Origin: Thermothielavioides terrestris NRRL 8126
Taxonomy: Eukaryota; Ascomycota; Sordariomycetes; Sordariales; Chaetomiaceae
DNA: 64,000 nt
Direction of reading: 5' to 3'
Assembly: GCF_000226115.1 (NCBI RefSeq)
Contig: NC_016460.1
Coordinates: 2,914,001-2,978,000 of the forward strand
Within the stretch, counting starts at the first letter, position 1, and each line of letters begins with the position of its first letter. The notes under the pieces are model-generated. The model saw only the letters and a program-made list of their open reading frames with translations. It did no database searches and was not told the DNA's origin. Both the position numbers and the translations under genes were made by a program. Below, one piece after another: positions 33,960-44,440 of this stretch.

Positions 33960-36900
33960 TCACAGCATTTGACACCAAGGATGCGCAAGCACCTGCTCGA
34001 TGTCCAAGCGCTGCTGGACGTCGCGGTTGAGCATCTTGCGGATGAGGTCGATGCTCTCCTCGCTGATGATGTGCGGCACGCGCAGGTCGTGGTCCATGAT
34101 CTCGTCGATGCTGTAGAACGGGTTCTCCTTGTAGATGATGGTGTACAGCAGGATGCCGAGGGCCCAGACGTCCTGTTCCTTCCCGCCGTAGGGCTTGCCG
34201 GCCAGAACTTCTGGGGCGGCATAATCTATCGAGGGGGGAAGGCGGGGGTTAGCGCTACGCCCATTTTCAAAGAGAGAAGGGAAAGGGGTTGGGGGTGGGG
34301 GCGAGGGGAGCGGAGAAGTCAAAACTCACCAATGGTGCCCACAAAGACGTCAAAGGGCCCGCTCTTGATGTACGCCGCGCTTCCAAAGTCGATCAGCTTG
34401 ATATTGCCCTCGCCGTCCAGGATGACGTTCTCATCCTTGATGTCGCGGTGCACCACGAGCGCCTTGGTGTGAAGGTGGTGGACGGCGCGGGCGACCTGCA
34501 CGAAGATGCTGCGGATCTCCTGCTCATCCATGTTGGTGCGCAGCTCGATGTAGTCGAACAGGTCGAGGCCGGGCCGGCCGTGCGGCGCCATCTCGATGTA
34601 ATAGTTCACGCTGTCCTCGAAGAAGTCCTCCATCTCGACGATGTTGGGGTGCCGGAGGCCATCGCGCCGCAGGTAGTCGAGCACATGGATCTCGAGTGGG
34701 ACGGTGCCGAGTCGGCGGTCGCGAGTCCATGTGTCGACGAGAATGCGCTTCTTGGTGACGTACTTGAGCACGCACGTCTTGCCCGTTGGGCGGTACCGCG
34801 CCAGTTTGACCTGTCCGTAGGCGCCCTGGCCCATCTCTTCCAAGATGATAAAGTCGTCGATGGTCTTCTTCCTGGGTGGCTCGGCTGGCTGGGCGGCCAC
34901 CGTCTGCCCCTGCTGCGGCTCGGAGGCTCGTTGGGAGCCTGTCAATTTGGCGGCGGCGTTCACGGCAGCAGTCTTGAGTTGCCGGGCCAAGGACGAGCTT
35001 CGGGGCTTTTCCTCCACCTGAGACTCGTCCGAATCGGATTGCAGCTCCGGCGGCGTGGGGGCGGGCGTCTGACCAGGAGACGGTTGGTGCAATGGGGTAG
35101 CCACGCCGGCGAGCAACGGCGATGACACAGCCAAGTCTCTCCGCACAGCGTGGAGATGCCTCGAATACGTAATCCAGAGGGCGTATACCATCTCCGTCTG
35201 CGCGACGACGAACTTGTCGCTGGCTTCGTCCGACGTCGACTCTTCCTCGCTGTTCTCCAGGACGGCTGGGCTGTGCGCCGCGATGTGCTTTTCGCTCTTG
35301 ACGACTCGCATTTGGATGTCAATCTTGAGTTGAGAGCCGTCGCGGTGCCGGGCCGGAAGACACTCGGGGCGCAGGAATGCCGCAGCAGCATCCGGACGGC
35401 CCTCCTCAAGCGCCAAGAACGCTGAAGCCTTGCGGAACGAGTGCTCAGGTATCACAATGCCCTCAACGAAGTGAACGCCATCCCGCTCGGTGAGGATGCG
35501 GAGGATCTTGTCGAAATTCGGCACCAGCTGGTTGATCGAGATGCCATCCGGCTTCTCGTGGCCGAAGAGCGCGCCGCAGAACACGGAGTTCGAACTCTGG
35601 ATTGTGAGGTCCTGGGGACGGACCACAACAATGCCGGCGATGTGCGGGAAGCTTGACACGCGCAGCTGCGTGGACCCCCTAACTTGTTCCACAGTCGCTG
35701 GGATGTGAATCCCGTCACGGGTGCGGCAGGTGTAGTACTTCCTCCTCGCGACTTCTCGGTAGTCGATCTCGCCAAAGCGCGGGTCAATACCCTGCCGTGA
35801 AATCCGGGGAATCAACGAGCCGATATCCAAACCCGGCTTGAGGTTCTCATCGCCCCAAATCGGCCCCAGAGCGCCGGAGAGCTTGGTCACAGTGCCGTCT
35901 TCGTCGAGATCGATGTAAGCAACGTCCTCATGGATTTCCTCCAACACCCAGATCAAGCCCACCCGTTTTTCAATAACCCAAAAGCTAGCGGAGCCAGTGG
36001 CTCCGTTTCGTTTCTGGCCAGCCGTGTTAGTCACGGAGAGCCAAAATTTGCACTATTTCTTCGTACTCACTTGAATCGGCACAACGTCTCCACAAAGCAG
36101 CACGCCTCTAGATTTGCTGGTGGTGCGATGAGCCTGTCCCGGCCTCGGCGGCTTCGGGTCTCCGTTGTGAATGGTCGCCGGCCGCCTTCCGGTTTTGGGT
36201 GTCTGGGATCTCGAGTTGGGCTTGCTGAGGAGCTTCGCCGTGATCCCACCGGTGCGGGCGCCGAGGAGCGTTGATGACGGCACAGCAGGGGAGGGCTCGG
36301 AAATCTCGCCCTCGGAGCCATCCCCGGAATCGTCGCGGAGGCCCTTCTGCAACTTACGCACAAGCCAGGCCCTGCGCTCCTCTTGGACCACCTCCAGTAT
36401 GCCCATTTTCCTCACCTCAGCCGTTGTGACACCGAACAGCAAGCAGGCAATATCATTGGCGGAGTGTATTGTCCACGGCGATTTCGCCTCCGTGGTGAAG
36501 ATTGCTTGCGCAGCAGGCACCCATCTCATCGCGTGGCCATGCGCTGCCGGGGCCGGGGCAACCGGCGGGTGGATGGCGGGCGGGAACGGCTGTGATGGCC
36601 TGTGCTGCGGCTGCGGCTGGGGCGGCTCGATAGCGAGAAACGGACGTGCCATGGCGTCGACGAGCTTCTGCTGTACCGACACCTGAACCGTGTCCGACTC
36701 GGTCATTGTTCGCTTCAGCACGCTGGGACGCCTCGATGACGGGGGGGAGGTCTTTGCCGTTGTGCCGCTTTCATTCGTTGGCGTCCTCGACGAGTTTTCG
36801 GACCCGGTGCCCTCACTGGGCAAAGGCTCGGGTCGCAAATCCGTCGCCAAAGCCGGTACGGCCGACCTCTCGGATTCCCGAGATTCGACGGGGCTGGGCC

Positions 36901-37519
36901 CTGGTGCTGGGACAGGGGCGGTTGGCGACACGAGAGGCGTCCTGTCTATGGATTCGGGGCTTGCGGTCCTTGGGGCAAATCCTTTGTCGAATACGTTTGC
37001 GTCTGAAGTGGCCGCCGGCCCCGTCAGGGGGCCCGTAAGGATGCCGGAGTCTCCATGAGGAATATTCCCAGCGCCTAAAAGTTGCGCTTTCGCCAGAAGA
37101 TCAAGCATATTCTGCATTTCCACGTCTCCAGTGACGCGCGCCTGCGCGCTGGCTATCCCGGCGTTGGACGAGACAGTCCAACCCTTCCGGTCCTTCATGA
37201 ATTCGATTGACCGCTTCAGAACGTTCTGGCGGCTGTGTATCAGGTCCTCGGACTGGTGGGCAAACGAGAAAGAATGCAGCGATTCGGACGGGAAACGCGA
37301 GAGATCTTCGGTGAAGGTGGGCGAGGTAGGACCGGGCGAAAGCGGTATTGATTGGACATGCGGTTCTAGCAGCGTGGAGATGGAGGCAGATCTCGTCAGG
37401 GTGCCGTCGGAGGGCGTCCGGCTAGACGAGGCAGGCAAAGTAGGGACACGCATGGGATTGTGTTGCTGACGTATTCGTCTCAGCCCGGACATGCCCAAGC
37501 CGTGGTCGTGGTCGGTCAT
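33960..37519 (-). CDS. psk1: PAS-domain serine/threonine kinase (PAS kinase, Psk type)
   Basis: Nutrient-sensing protein kinase that in yeast directs carbon toward cell-wall glucan and adjusts translation. Exons: 37519-36071, 36013-34330 and 34225-33960, giving 1132 residues from ATG 37519. The N-terminal 330 residues are Ser/Pro-rich. PAS-like segments are seen at PWTIHSANDIACLLFG (roughly 350-400) and DLTIQSSNSVFCGALFG. The kinase domain starts about residue 870: GQGAYGQVKLARY, VLKYV, HRDIKDEN (His1005) and LIDFGSAAY, then by splicing to GTIDYAAPEVLAGKPYGG. Two further 5' exons (37980-37947 and 37844-37661) join in phase to codons before this ATG, so the true protein may be about 76 residues longer. 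Confidence 0.92.
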
Positions 37520-40500
37520 GAGGGCGCTCCTAGAAAATAACGTGCCATGTCAGATCTGGACGACGACGATGACTCCGCCTATGACCCAATCTTGTCCTGC
37601 CGTTCAGATGCAGGTTCCGGGGCACAAACAAGCGCCTGCGGGTTGGTTTCGCATGCTGACCTCGAGAGTGCGTCGTACTCGGCGGCGCCGGCGCCGGCAT
37701 CGAACGAGAAGCGGACGCGGGCCCTGTCGGAACTGTCGTCGCCGGCAGCCCCCAAGTTTCCTGTGCTGCGGTTCTTGGGGATCTGCAAAGCCGGCCAAAG
37801 CCTGTCTCCTCCGCCGGTCGCGGCGTCATGTGGTCTGTTGTCGCCTGCCAAGGGGGGGCGCGGCGCGCGCGGCCTCTGTGTCAGCGCGAGTCTGGGCGCA
37901 AGCCGAGGCGGATTTTACGGGTTGCTTGGGGATGCCAAGGGCTCACCATTGTCCGAGTTTCCACCACATATCCCGAGCATAATTGAAGCAGGCAAGTTCT
38001 GGCCAGCTCGAGAGGAAACAGGAGAAGATTTTGCCAGCTTCCTCGGCGGGAGCGGGGAAGCAATCTGTTAGGTCAGATCCAGATGGCGAGCAAGTTGGTG
38101 GTGGTTGTTGTTCGATGGAGAAATCGGTTGGTGGGGTTCAAGTTGCGTCGCGCAAAGACCAAGCCACAGCACAGCGCCTGTGTAACGCCAACGTTGAAGG
38201 GGCCGCCGAGCAGGCTTGAGTGGAATTAAGTTAGCACTTTTTTTCAGGTACTAACGTTAACATCGACGTTAGCATCTGTTAGCATCAGTCTTGTGCCAGA
38301 CAGACAGAGCAACGCAAGAACGATCGTCGGATTGGCGACGGAAAAGAATCGACTGAAACCCTTCCAAGTTGGAATGTTTCGCAGGAGGGACGGGTCGCAA
38401 GGTTTTTCTGATGGCTCACAGGGCTGGCGAAGCATGCGACGGCATTCCGGCACGCCGGGCACACAAGAGTGGACTCGCTGCCTGTTCCACCCTAACTCTT
38501 TTTCCTCCTCAGTGCAATTCACCCTTGTCGAAGCACTCCGAGATGCTGGTAATACCAGGTAATAATACACAGGATGGCAGGGACAGAAGTGTGAGGCAGT
38601 AAAGAACGATCGAGTCAAAATCACAGAAAAGTATACGCAGTATAAGCAGGAGCTTTGAGTTCAACTGTTGCCGGTGCTGGAAGCCAAGGCTGGAGCTTTG
38701 GGCGCCTAATACCTGTCATCAGTAATCCGCACTTCCATCAGTCGTTGCCCATCCCTGAGTTGATGCATGACTGGGACGAAGTTGGCCACTTGCAACCCAT
38801 TGCTGTGGTGTGGCCACACTGTATGGGCCCTGACCGCCATCGAAAACGGCAGGCTGCAGCCAAATCCCGGTATATGGGACTACCTAGTTCCTAGAGGTAC
38901 GGAATACAGACTGCCTGGGCATCTGGGTGCGAGATAGGTACACGGGCTTCTTCGGTACACCGTAGAGGAACCTGGAAGCTGGTGCGTCCTGTCCCACGGC
39001 GTTTTGACGCAACACTACGGGCGCTGCGGTCTGGTGGTCGAACGACGGACCGCACCGTCCAACACTGAAACCAGCCGCCACAGTCAAAATAAGGCCATGT
39101 TGCGCACAGCTACCCTAGCAGTGTTCCTTACCTAGGTGACTTTTTGACCGAGTCGTCTCTGTCGTCTCTGTTGGGAACCGAGCCGGGGTCAGGGTTGCGT
39201 GCATACAACTGCACACAGTACGGAACACTCCGTACCTACAGGGCTACGAGCTGCAGCGACATGGTTCAACACCGGGCAGCCAAGCTTCAACCTCTGAACT
39301 CATGTCGGTTGGGCCCAACTCCTTTTCGGTATATCACAGTAGAAGGAATAACTTAGGTAGGTTGGCATGTATATGCACCGGGCAAAGCCAAGTCCTGCAG
39401 CCAAGTGTCACCACGCACAAACGGTGGTCGGTCGGGCCGGGCTGCGGCAAGCCGCTCTGGTCTCCATGGGCCGCAGCCAGCAGGATTCCCCAGCGGCGGC
39501 GATCCATTACACACCCACAACCACCGTCAACAACAAGGCCGAGTCCCAACGAGGTCATCGTGCAGCTTTGGTCCCACTCCCGACCAGGATGGTCAATGTG
39601 ATCAGGGACTCGGCTTTCGCAGGGTTGGGCCGTCAGAATCTCGTGAAAGCATTACGCGAGATACAGCGTCTTGACAATGAACCTGCCACCTAACACTCTG
39701 TTGGCCCAACACTAACTTCCTACCTTGGTGATTCGTCCACAAGTGGGGGGGGCGGAGAACCGGGCGCCATGGTGCACTGTGTGAACACCACCCCACGTTC
39801 GAAGGTCTTGGCTGGTGTTCACATGCTGTTGAGTGTGCGAATTACCTAACTCACTGCTACAAATGGAAATACCGCAAATGTTTACTTCGAGTAGCGCAGC
39901 AACTCGCGCGACAGAGAGACAGACGGCCACAACGCTCTGACCTGCCTGCAAGTCGCAACGGAGACATCACGCTACAAACATGGGCTATGGGTTTGGGGCT
40001 GGTTACTGGTTGCCTCTCCGTACCTCCACGAGTAACGCAGTCATTTAGGTAGGTAAGTTAATCACAACAGCACGTGCTCGTTGGCACAAGCACTTTTTTT
40101 TCAGCCAGTCGTTCCCCGGCCGGGGCCATTTGAAGGTGCGACCTTTAATGCTCGGGCAATTGCGCTGCCACAGTGGTCACCATCAACTGAACATCAAGTG
40201 GTATGTAATCCGCACCCGTGGCGAAACGGAGCCGGGGGGGCTGGTCTGCCCGGGACGCGGCGGGCCGGCTTCCGGTCAATCGGACTTCTATTCGCTGCCG
40301 ATGATCGGGCGGGCCGGCGCAAGTCTTCCGTTCCGGTCGGCTTGCGCCCCGGCCTTCCGGCCTGAAACGGCCTGGCGGCATTCTCGAGGCGGCGTTAATT
40401 ATATTGGTTCACTTTTGTCGCGGCCAGCGGGTGGCCACCAGGCTTCAGCTGGGCCAAATCGAACACATCCTCGTTCTTTGTCCAAGGTCGCGTGGCCAAA

Positions 40501-41018
40501 AACCTGTCCAGGTGGGCCCCAAAAGCTGGATGGGTCAGATGGGACCGGATCACAGCGAGTCGTGTCAGCGGACTTCTTCGTACGCCAGCCACATTCCATC
40601 TTTGCTTGTATTAATGCCGCAGCCTAATAACCGCTTTTTGAGAGAGACCTGTGCCATAATTACCTCGTATCGTGTTCGTGTCGTGAACGGCGAATTTTGT
40701 GCGATGACCATCGGATGATGCGGGCAGATGCTGCCCTCCGGATACATCTCCCCAACTTCCCCCGACATCCGCTAGGTAGCACCTCACATCAAAAACCAGC
40801 TTGGACAGGTCCAGGAGGAAGAGCCAGCAAAAGATGCGCATCTATAAAGCATGCACATAGGTTTTGCCTTGGGCGACCTCCTTGAATTGCAGTTATTCCG
40901 TAGACGCGGAACTCGTTGAGAAACCCGGATGGATGCAGCACGCAGTCACGCTCAGCCAGTCAGTTTCACAAGGGGGCTAACTAACGTTAACATGTTTGAA
41001 TGGCGGGGAAGGTGACCA
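37520..41018. other. Gene-poor spacer left of the fold-back element
   Basis: 3.5 kb. The first 460 bp probably belong to the PAS kinase (leader or 5' exons). Beyond that I see no gene. Short words typical of these spacers recur: TAACGTTA at 38252-38259 and 40982-40989, ACTCCGTA at 39227-39234, and TTAGGTAGGT at about 39354 and 40046. Confidence 0.6.
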
Positions 41019-41266
41019 TTGTGGTTCTCAAACACCAGGTTAAAGTGGGTCCAAATGGCTGCACCACACACCCATTTTGACAGCAGTAGCAACAGTGGGC
41101 AACCATCGCCATCGAATTTGAAGCTGTAGATACTGCAAAAAACGGCCTAAATGGCCATTTTCTGGTATTTTCGAGTGCTTGTTGATGTTTTGATACTTCC
41201 TTTTTAGGCATCTCCTCTGTTGCATACGTCGGAGGCGCTACACATACTGCGCGGGCGAGCAACGCC
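41019..41266 (+). repeat. Left inverted arm of the fold-back element
   Basis: Reverse complement of the right arm. Relative to the right arm it carries TA where the right has CA (in AAAACACC) and A where the right has G (in CATTTGGG), read in the right-arm orientation. Both are RIP-type changes. The minus-strand frame here reads MPKKEVSKHQQALENTRK, which is repeat sequence and not a known protein. Confidence 0.9.
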
Positions 41267-41419
41267 CACAACAACGCCTACAACGCCCACCACAACATAG
41301 GCATATAACCGCTTAAATCACTGTATTGGGCACGAATTCGAAGCTCCTGATGCATTTTAGCAATATCCTGATGGTGGCTTATTGTTTAGATACTTCCTTT
41401 TTTAGGCGTTTCCTTCCTA

Positions 41420-42240
41420 TATCGCGGGCATCACTGGCACCGCGGCATCATGACTGTATCGCTGGCACCGCGGGCATCGCGGGCATCGCGGGCATCGCGG
41501 GCATCGCTAGCATCGCGGCATCGTGGCTGTATCGCTGGCACCGTGGCATCGTGGCTGTATCGCTGGCACCGTGGCATTGTGGCTGTATCGCTGGCACCGC
41601 GGCATCGTCGTTGTATCGCAGGCACCGCGGGCATCGCTGGCACCGCGGCATCGTCGTTGTATCGTAGGCACCGCGGGCATCGCTGGCACCGCGGCATTGT
41701 GGCTGTATCGCAGGCACCGCGGGCATCGCTAGCACCGCGGCATCGTGGCTGTATCGCTGGCACCGCGGCATCGTGGCTGTATCGCTGGCACCGCGGCATT
41801 GTGGCTGTATCGCTAGCACCGCGGCATCGTCGTTGTATCGCAGGCACCGCGGCATCGTGGCTGTATCGCTGGCACCGCGGCATCGTCGTTGTATCGCAGG
41901 CACCGCGGGCATCGCTGGCACCGTGGCATCGTCGTTGTATCGCAGGCACCGTGGCATCGTGGCTGTATCGCTGGCACTGCGGCATCGTCGTTGTATCGTA
42001 GGCACCGCGGCATTGTGGCTGTATCGCTAGCACCGCGGCATCGTCGTTGTATCGTAGGCACCGCGGCATCGTAGCTGTATCGCTGGCACCGCGGCATCGT
42101 CGTTGTATCGCAGGTACCGCGGGCATCGCTGGCACCGTGGCATCGTCGTTGTATCGCAGGCACCGCGGCATCGTGGCTGTATCGCGGGTACCGCGGGCAT
42201 TACGGCGTCGAAGCTATATTGCGGCCACCGTGGGTATCGC
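41420..42240. repeat. Minisatellite A, 28 bp unit
   Basis: Roughly 26 head-to-tail copies of a 28 bp unit such as CATCGTGGCTGTATCGCTGG plus CACCGCGG, with occasional 9 bp insertions (CATCGCGGG). Because 28 is not a multiple of three and the unit has no stop codon in several phases, all six frames stay open over long distances. Copies differ mainly by C-to-T or G-to-A. Confidence 0.93.
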
Positions 42241-42249
42241 GGGCATCGC

Positions 42250-42905
42250 GGGCACTGCAGTAGCGGTCGGTACGGCGGTCGGCACGCAGGATATCGAACG
42301 GCGGTCGGCATGGCGGTCGGCACAACGGTCGGCACGCAGGATATCGAACAGCGGTCGGCACGGCGGTCGGCACGCAGGATATCGAACGGCGGTTTGGCAT
42401 AGCGGTCGGCGCCCTGGTTATTGAACGGTGGTCGGTACAGCGGTCTGCGCCCTGGATATCGAACTGCGGTTGGCACGGCGGTCGGCACGTAGGATATCGA
42501 ATGGCGGTCGGCACCGCGGTCGGCGCCCTGGTTATTGAACGGCGGTCGGTACGGCGGTCGGCACGCAGGGTATCGAACGGCGGTCGGCACCGCGGTCGGC
42601 GCCCTGGATATCGAACTGCGGTTGGCACGGCGGTCGGCATGGCGGTTCGGCATAGCGGTCGGCGCCCTGGATATTGAACAGCGGTTCGGCATAGCGGTCG
42701 GCACCCTGCATATTCAACGGCGGTCGGTACGGCGGTCGGCATAGCGGTCTACGCCCTGGATATTGAACGGCGGTCGGCACGGCGGTCGGCACGGCGGTCG
42801 GCACGGCGGTCGGCGCCCTGGTTATCGAACTGCGGTCGGTACAGCGGTCGGCATGGCGGTTCGGCACAGCGGTCGGAGCCCAGGATATTCAACGGCGGTT
42901 GCAGA
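42250..42905. repeat. Minisatellite B, about 38 bp unit
   Basis: Tandem copies that alternate a 12-mer (GGCGGTCGGCAC) with a spacer reading GCAGGATATCGAAC or GCCCTGGATATCGAAC. The basic period is about 38 bp and longer units add one or more 12-mers. It is unrelated in sequence to array A but directly next to it. Confidence 0.92.
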
Positions 42906-42966
42906 TATCGTAGTTATCCTGGCCATCGCAAGCACATCGCAGATATCGCAGGCAATGCAGTATGCA

Positions 42967-43215
42967 GGCGTTGCTCGCCTGCGTAAGGTGTTTTAGCGGG
43001 CCCGACATACGCAACAGAGGAGATGCCTAAAAAGGAAGTATCAAAACATCAACAAGCACTCGAAAACACCAGAAAATGGCCATTTGGGCCGTTTTTTGCA
43101 GTATCTACAGCTTCAAATTCGATGGCGATGGTTGCCCACTGTTGCTACTGCTGTCAAAATGGGTGTGTGGTGCAGCCATTTGGACCCACTTTAACCTGGT
43201 GTTTGAGAACCACAA
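42967..43215 (-). repeat. Right inverted arm of the fold-back element
   Basis: Partner of the arm at 41019-41266. The outer 214 bp are colinear without indels; inward of 43002 one single-base indel and several mismatches appear. The sequence outside 43215 (CAGATAAGACC) does not pair with the left flank, which sets the boundary. Confidence 0.9.
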
Positions 43216-44440
43216 CAGATAAGACCCTGTGGGGTAGGACTTATCGCAACTCACCCCACCATCCTGATCCCCCGTCCAGCCAGCAACTGCAGCACCGACC
43301 AGCGAACTGCAGCCAGTCGAGGCCAGATGGGGAAGTCTCAGGGTGCCTCACACCTCCCCAACAGGGCCATAGGAGCTGGTCAGATGGAAAGCAGGTGGTG
43401 GCTTAATTTTTGCGCTGTTGACAATTGAGCGTCACTCTATCCTTCGAAATTCAGGTGGGTGGCAACAGGAAACCTGTGGATGGTATGATAAGGGGGGCAT
43501 CTTGCAAGGTCTTCATTTTTCGATTACCCAGCTCAGCCTCGAAGTACCTACCGACTTGCCAAGGGGCGATGTTCAGGGTCTTTAGTTGGGAATCAAGATT
43601 CGATAGTCTCGTATCTTGGGCTGACGGTATCAATAGTATGGATTGTGCATAGGAGGGAACCGGCGGTCACTGTTAATTATTGGCTGTCCAACATCCGCCA
43701 GGTCAGTAAGGTAACGTTATTTTACCCCCTCACGTTGCTTCTTTTGGGGAACCTCGCCTCGTATGCCCCGCCTTGACCTTCTTTTTAGGAGGCCTGGTTC
43801 CAGCTTCTCGCCCCTTGAAGAATGGCGACAAGTCCCGTCTCATCGCCCGGATTCCTGTGCCTGCTCCGCGACTCTGATAGTGCATGACTCGACCGCTTCG
43901 ATTTCGCGAATTTGCGGGACGATCCCTCAGCAGTTTCCGCTCCGAACCGCTTCCCTAACCGCCTTGGTAGTGTGCTTCAGCTCGAAGCCTTGCTCATTGG
44001 GACGCTGTGGTGCAGCACAGAATCGTCTGTTTCCGCGTCAATCGACACGGCGGACGCAATCCAAGGCCGCGCGGCTGGACATCCGGTTTCGGCATCCGTT
44101 CTTTAAGCTACGCATCTTTCCTGGAAGCGAGCCAACACTCGGTATGCCTCGGGCAGGGAAGTAGCTGTCTGCGAGGCGAGTCGGGGTCTCCGCGCCTTTG
44201 TTCGGTCGAGCCCGTCGTGTTTGATCTGGACTCCACACATCCATCAAGTCGACATCACACCTGACGCAAACCTCGATTTCGCCAATAGCGAGCCGCATCC
44301 GGGGAAGGTGGAGGAAGTCCCAGCACATGCGTTTGGCGGGCTTGCATTTACCGACTCCTTCCAGCCAAATAGTTGTTCTTCACTTGCTTTCCCCGTCCTG
44401 AACCCCAACGAATCATCTCTCGCTCGGAACGGCCGCCGTC
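43216..44440. other. Spacer and promoter upstream of the F-box gene
   Basis: 1.2 kb with TAACGTTA at 43712-43719. The part after about 43760 is the likely leader and promoter of the F-box gene. No other gene is recognised. Confidence 0.6.

Larger units (their letters stand above)
41019..43215. mobile_element. Fold-back element: long inverted arms around two minisatellites (putative nonautonomous transposon)
   Basis: Two arms of about 248 bp lie in inverted orientation at 41019-41266 and 42967-43215. The outer 214 bp (41019-41232 and 43002-43215) align without gaps, with four differences that I can find; the inner part is more diverged. The outer ends read TTGTGGTTCTCAAACACC and its complement. 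Between them are two unrelated tandem arrays and no protein with family resemblance. No target-site duplication is visible next to the ends (GGTGACCA on the left, CAGATAAG on the right). The architecture resembles fold-back elements; assignment to a transposon superfamily is not possible. It could equally be a palindrome made by local rearrangement. Confidence 0.6.

Noticed and set aside
37547..38071. 174-codon + frame with ATG and an acidic start (MSDLDDDDDSAYDP)
   Set aside because: It lies opposite the likely 5' exons and leader of the PAS kinase, only 27 bp from its ATG, and has no domain. It is read as the antisense of kinase 5' sequence.
41431..42171. 246-codon open frame on the minus strand, and others overlapping it
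   Set aside because: It is a pure translation of the 28 bp minisatellite (repeating RCQRYSHDA-like units). All frames are open for the same reason, and there is no start context or domain.
42200..42867. Proline/arginine-rich frames of up to 180 codons on the minus strand
   Set aside because: Translation of minisatellite B. No similarity beyond the repeat.
41420..42905. CRISPR-like array
   Set aside because: Repeats are directly adjacent without unique spacers, and the host is a eukaryote. They are minisatellites.
41011..43223. Target-site duplication next to the fold-back element
   Set aside because: The eight to nine bases outside the left arm (GGTGACCA) and right arm (CAGATAAG) do not match, so none is claimed.
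43023..43406. Frame beginning MPKKEVSKHQQALENTRK, also present at 41274-40987
   Set aside because: The same peptide appears because the arms are inverted copies. It runs into unrelated flanks at each site and has no recognisable domain, so it is taken as repeat DNA.
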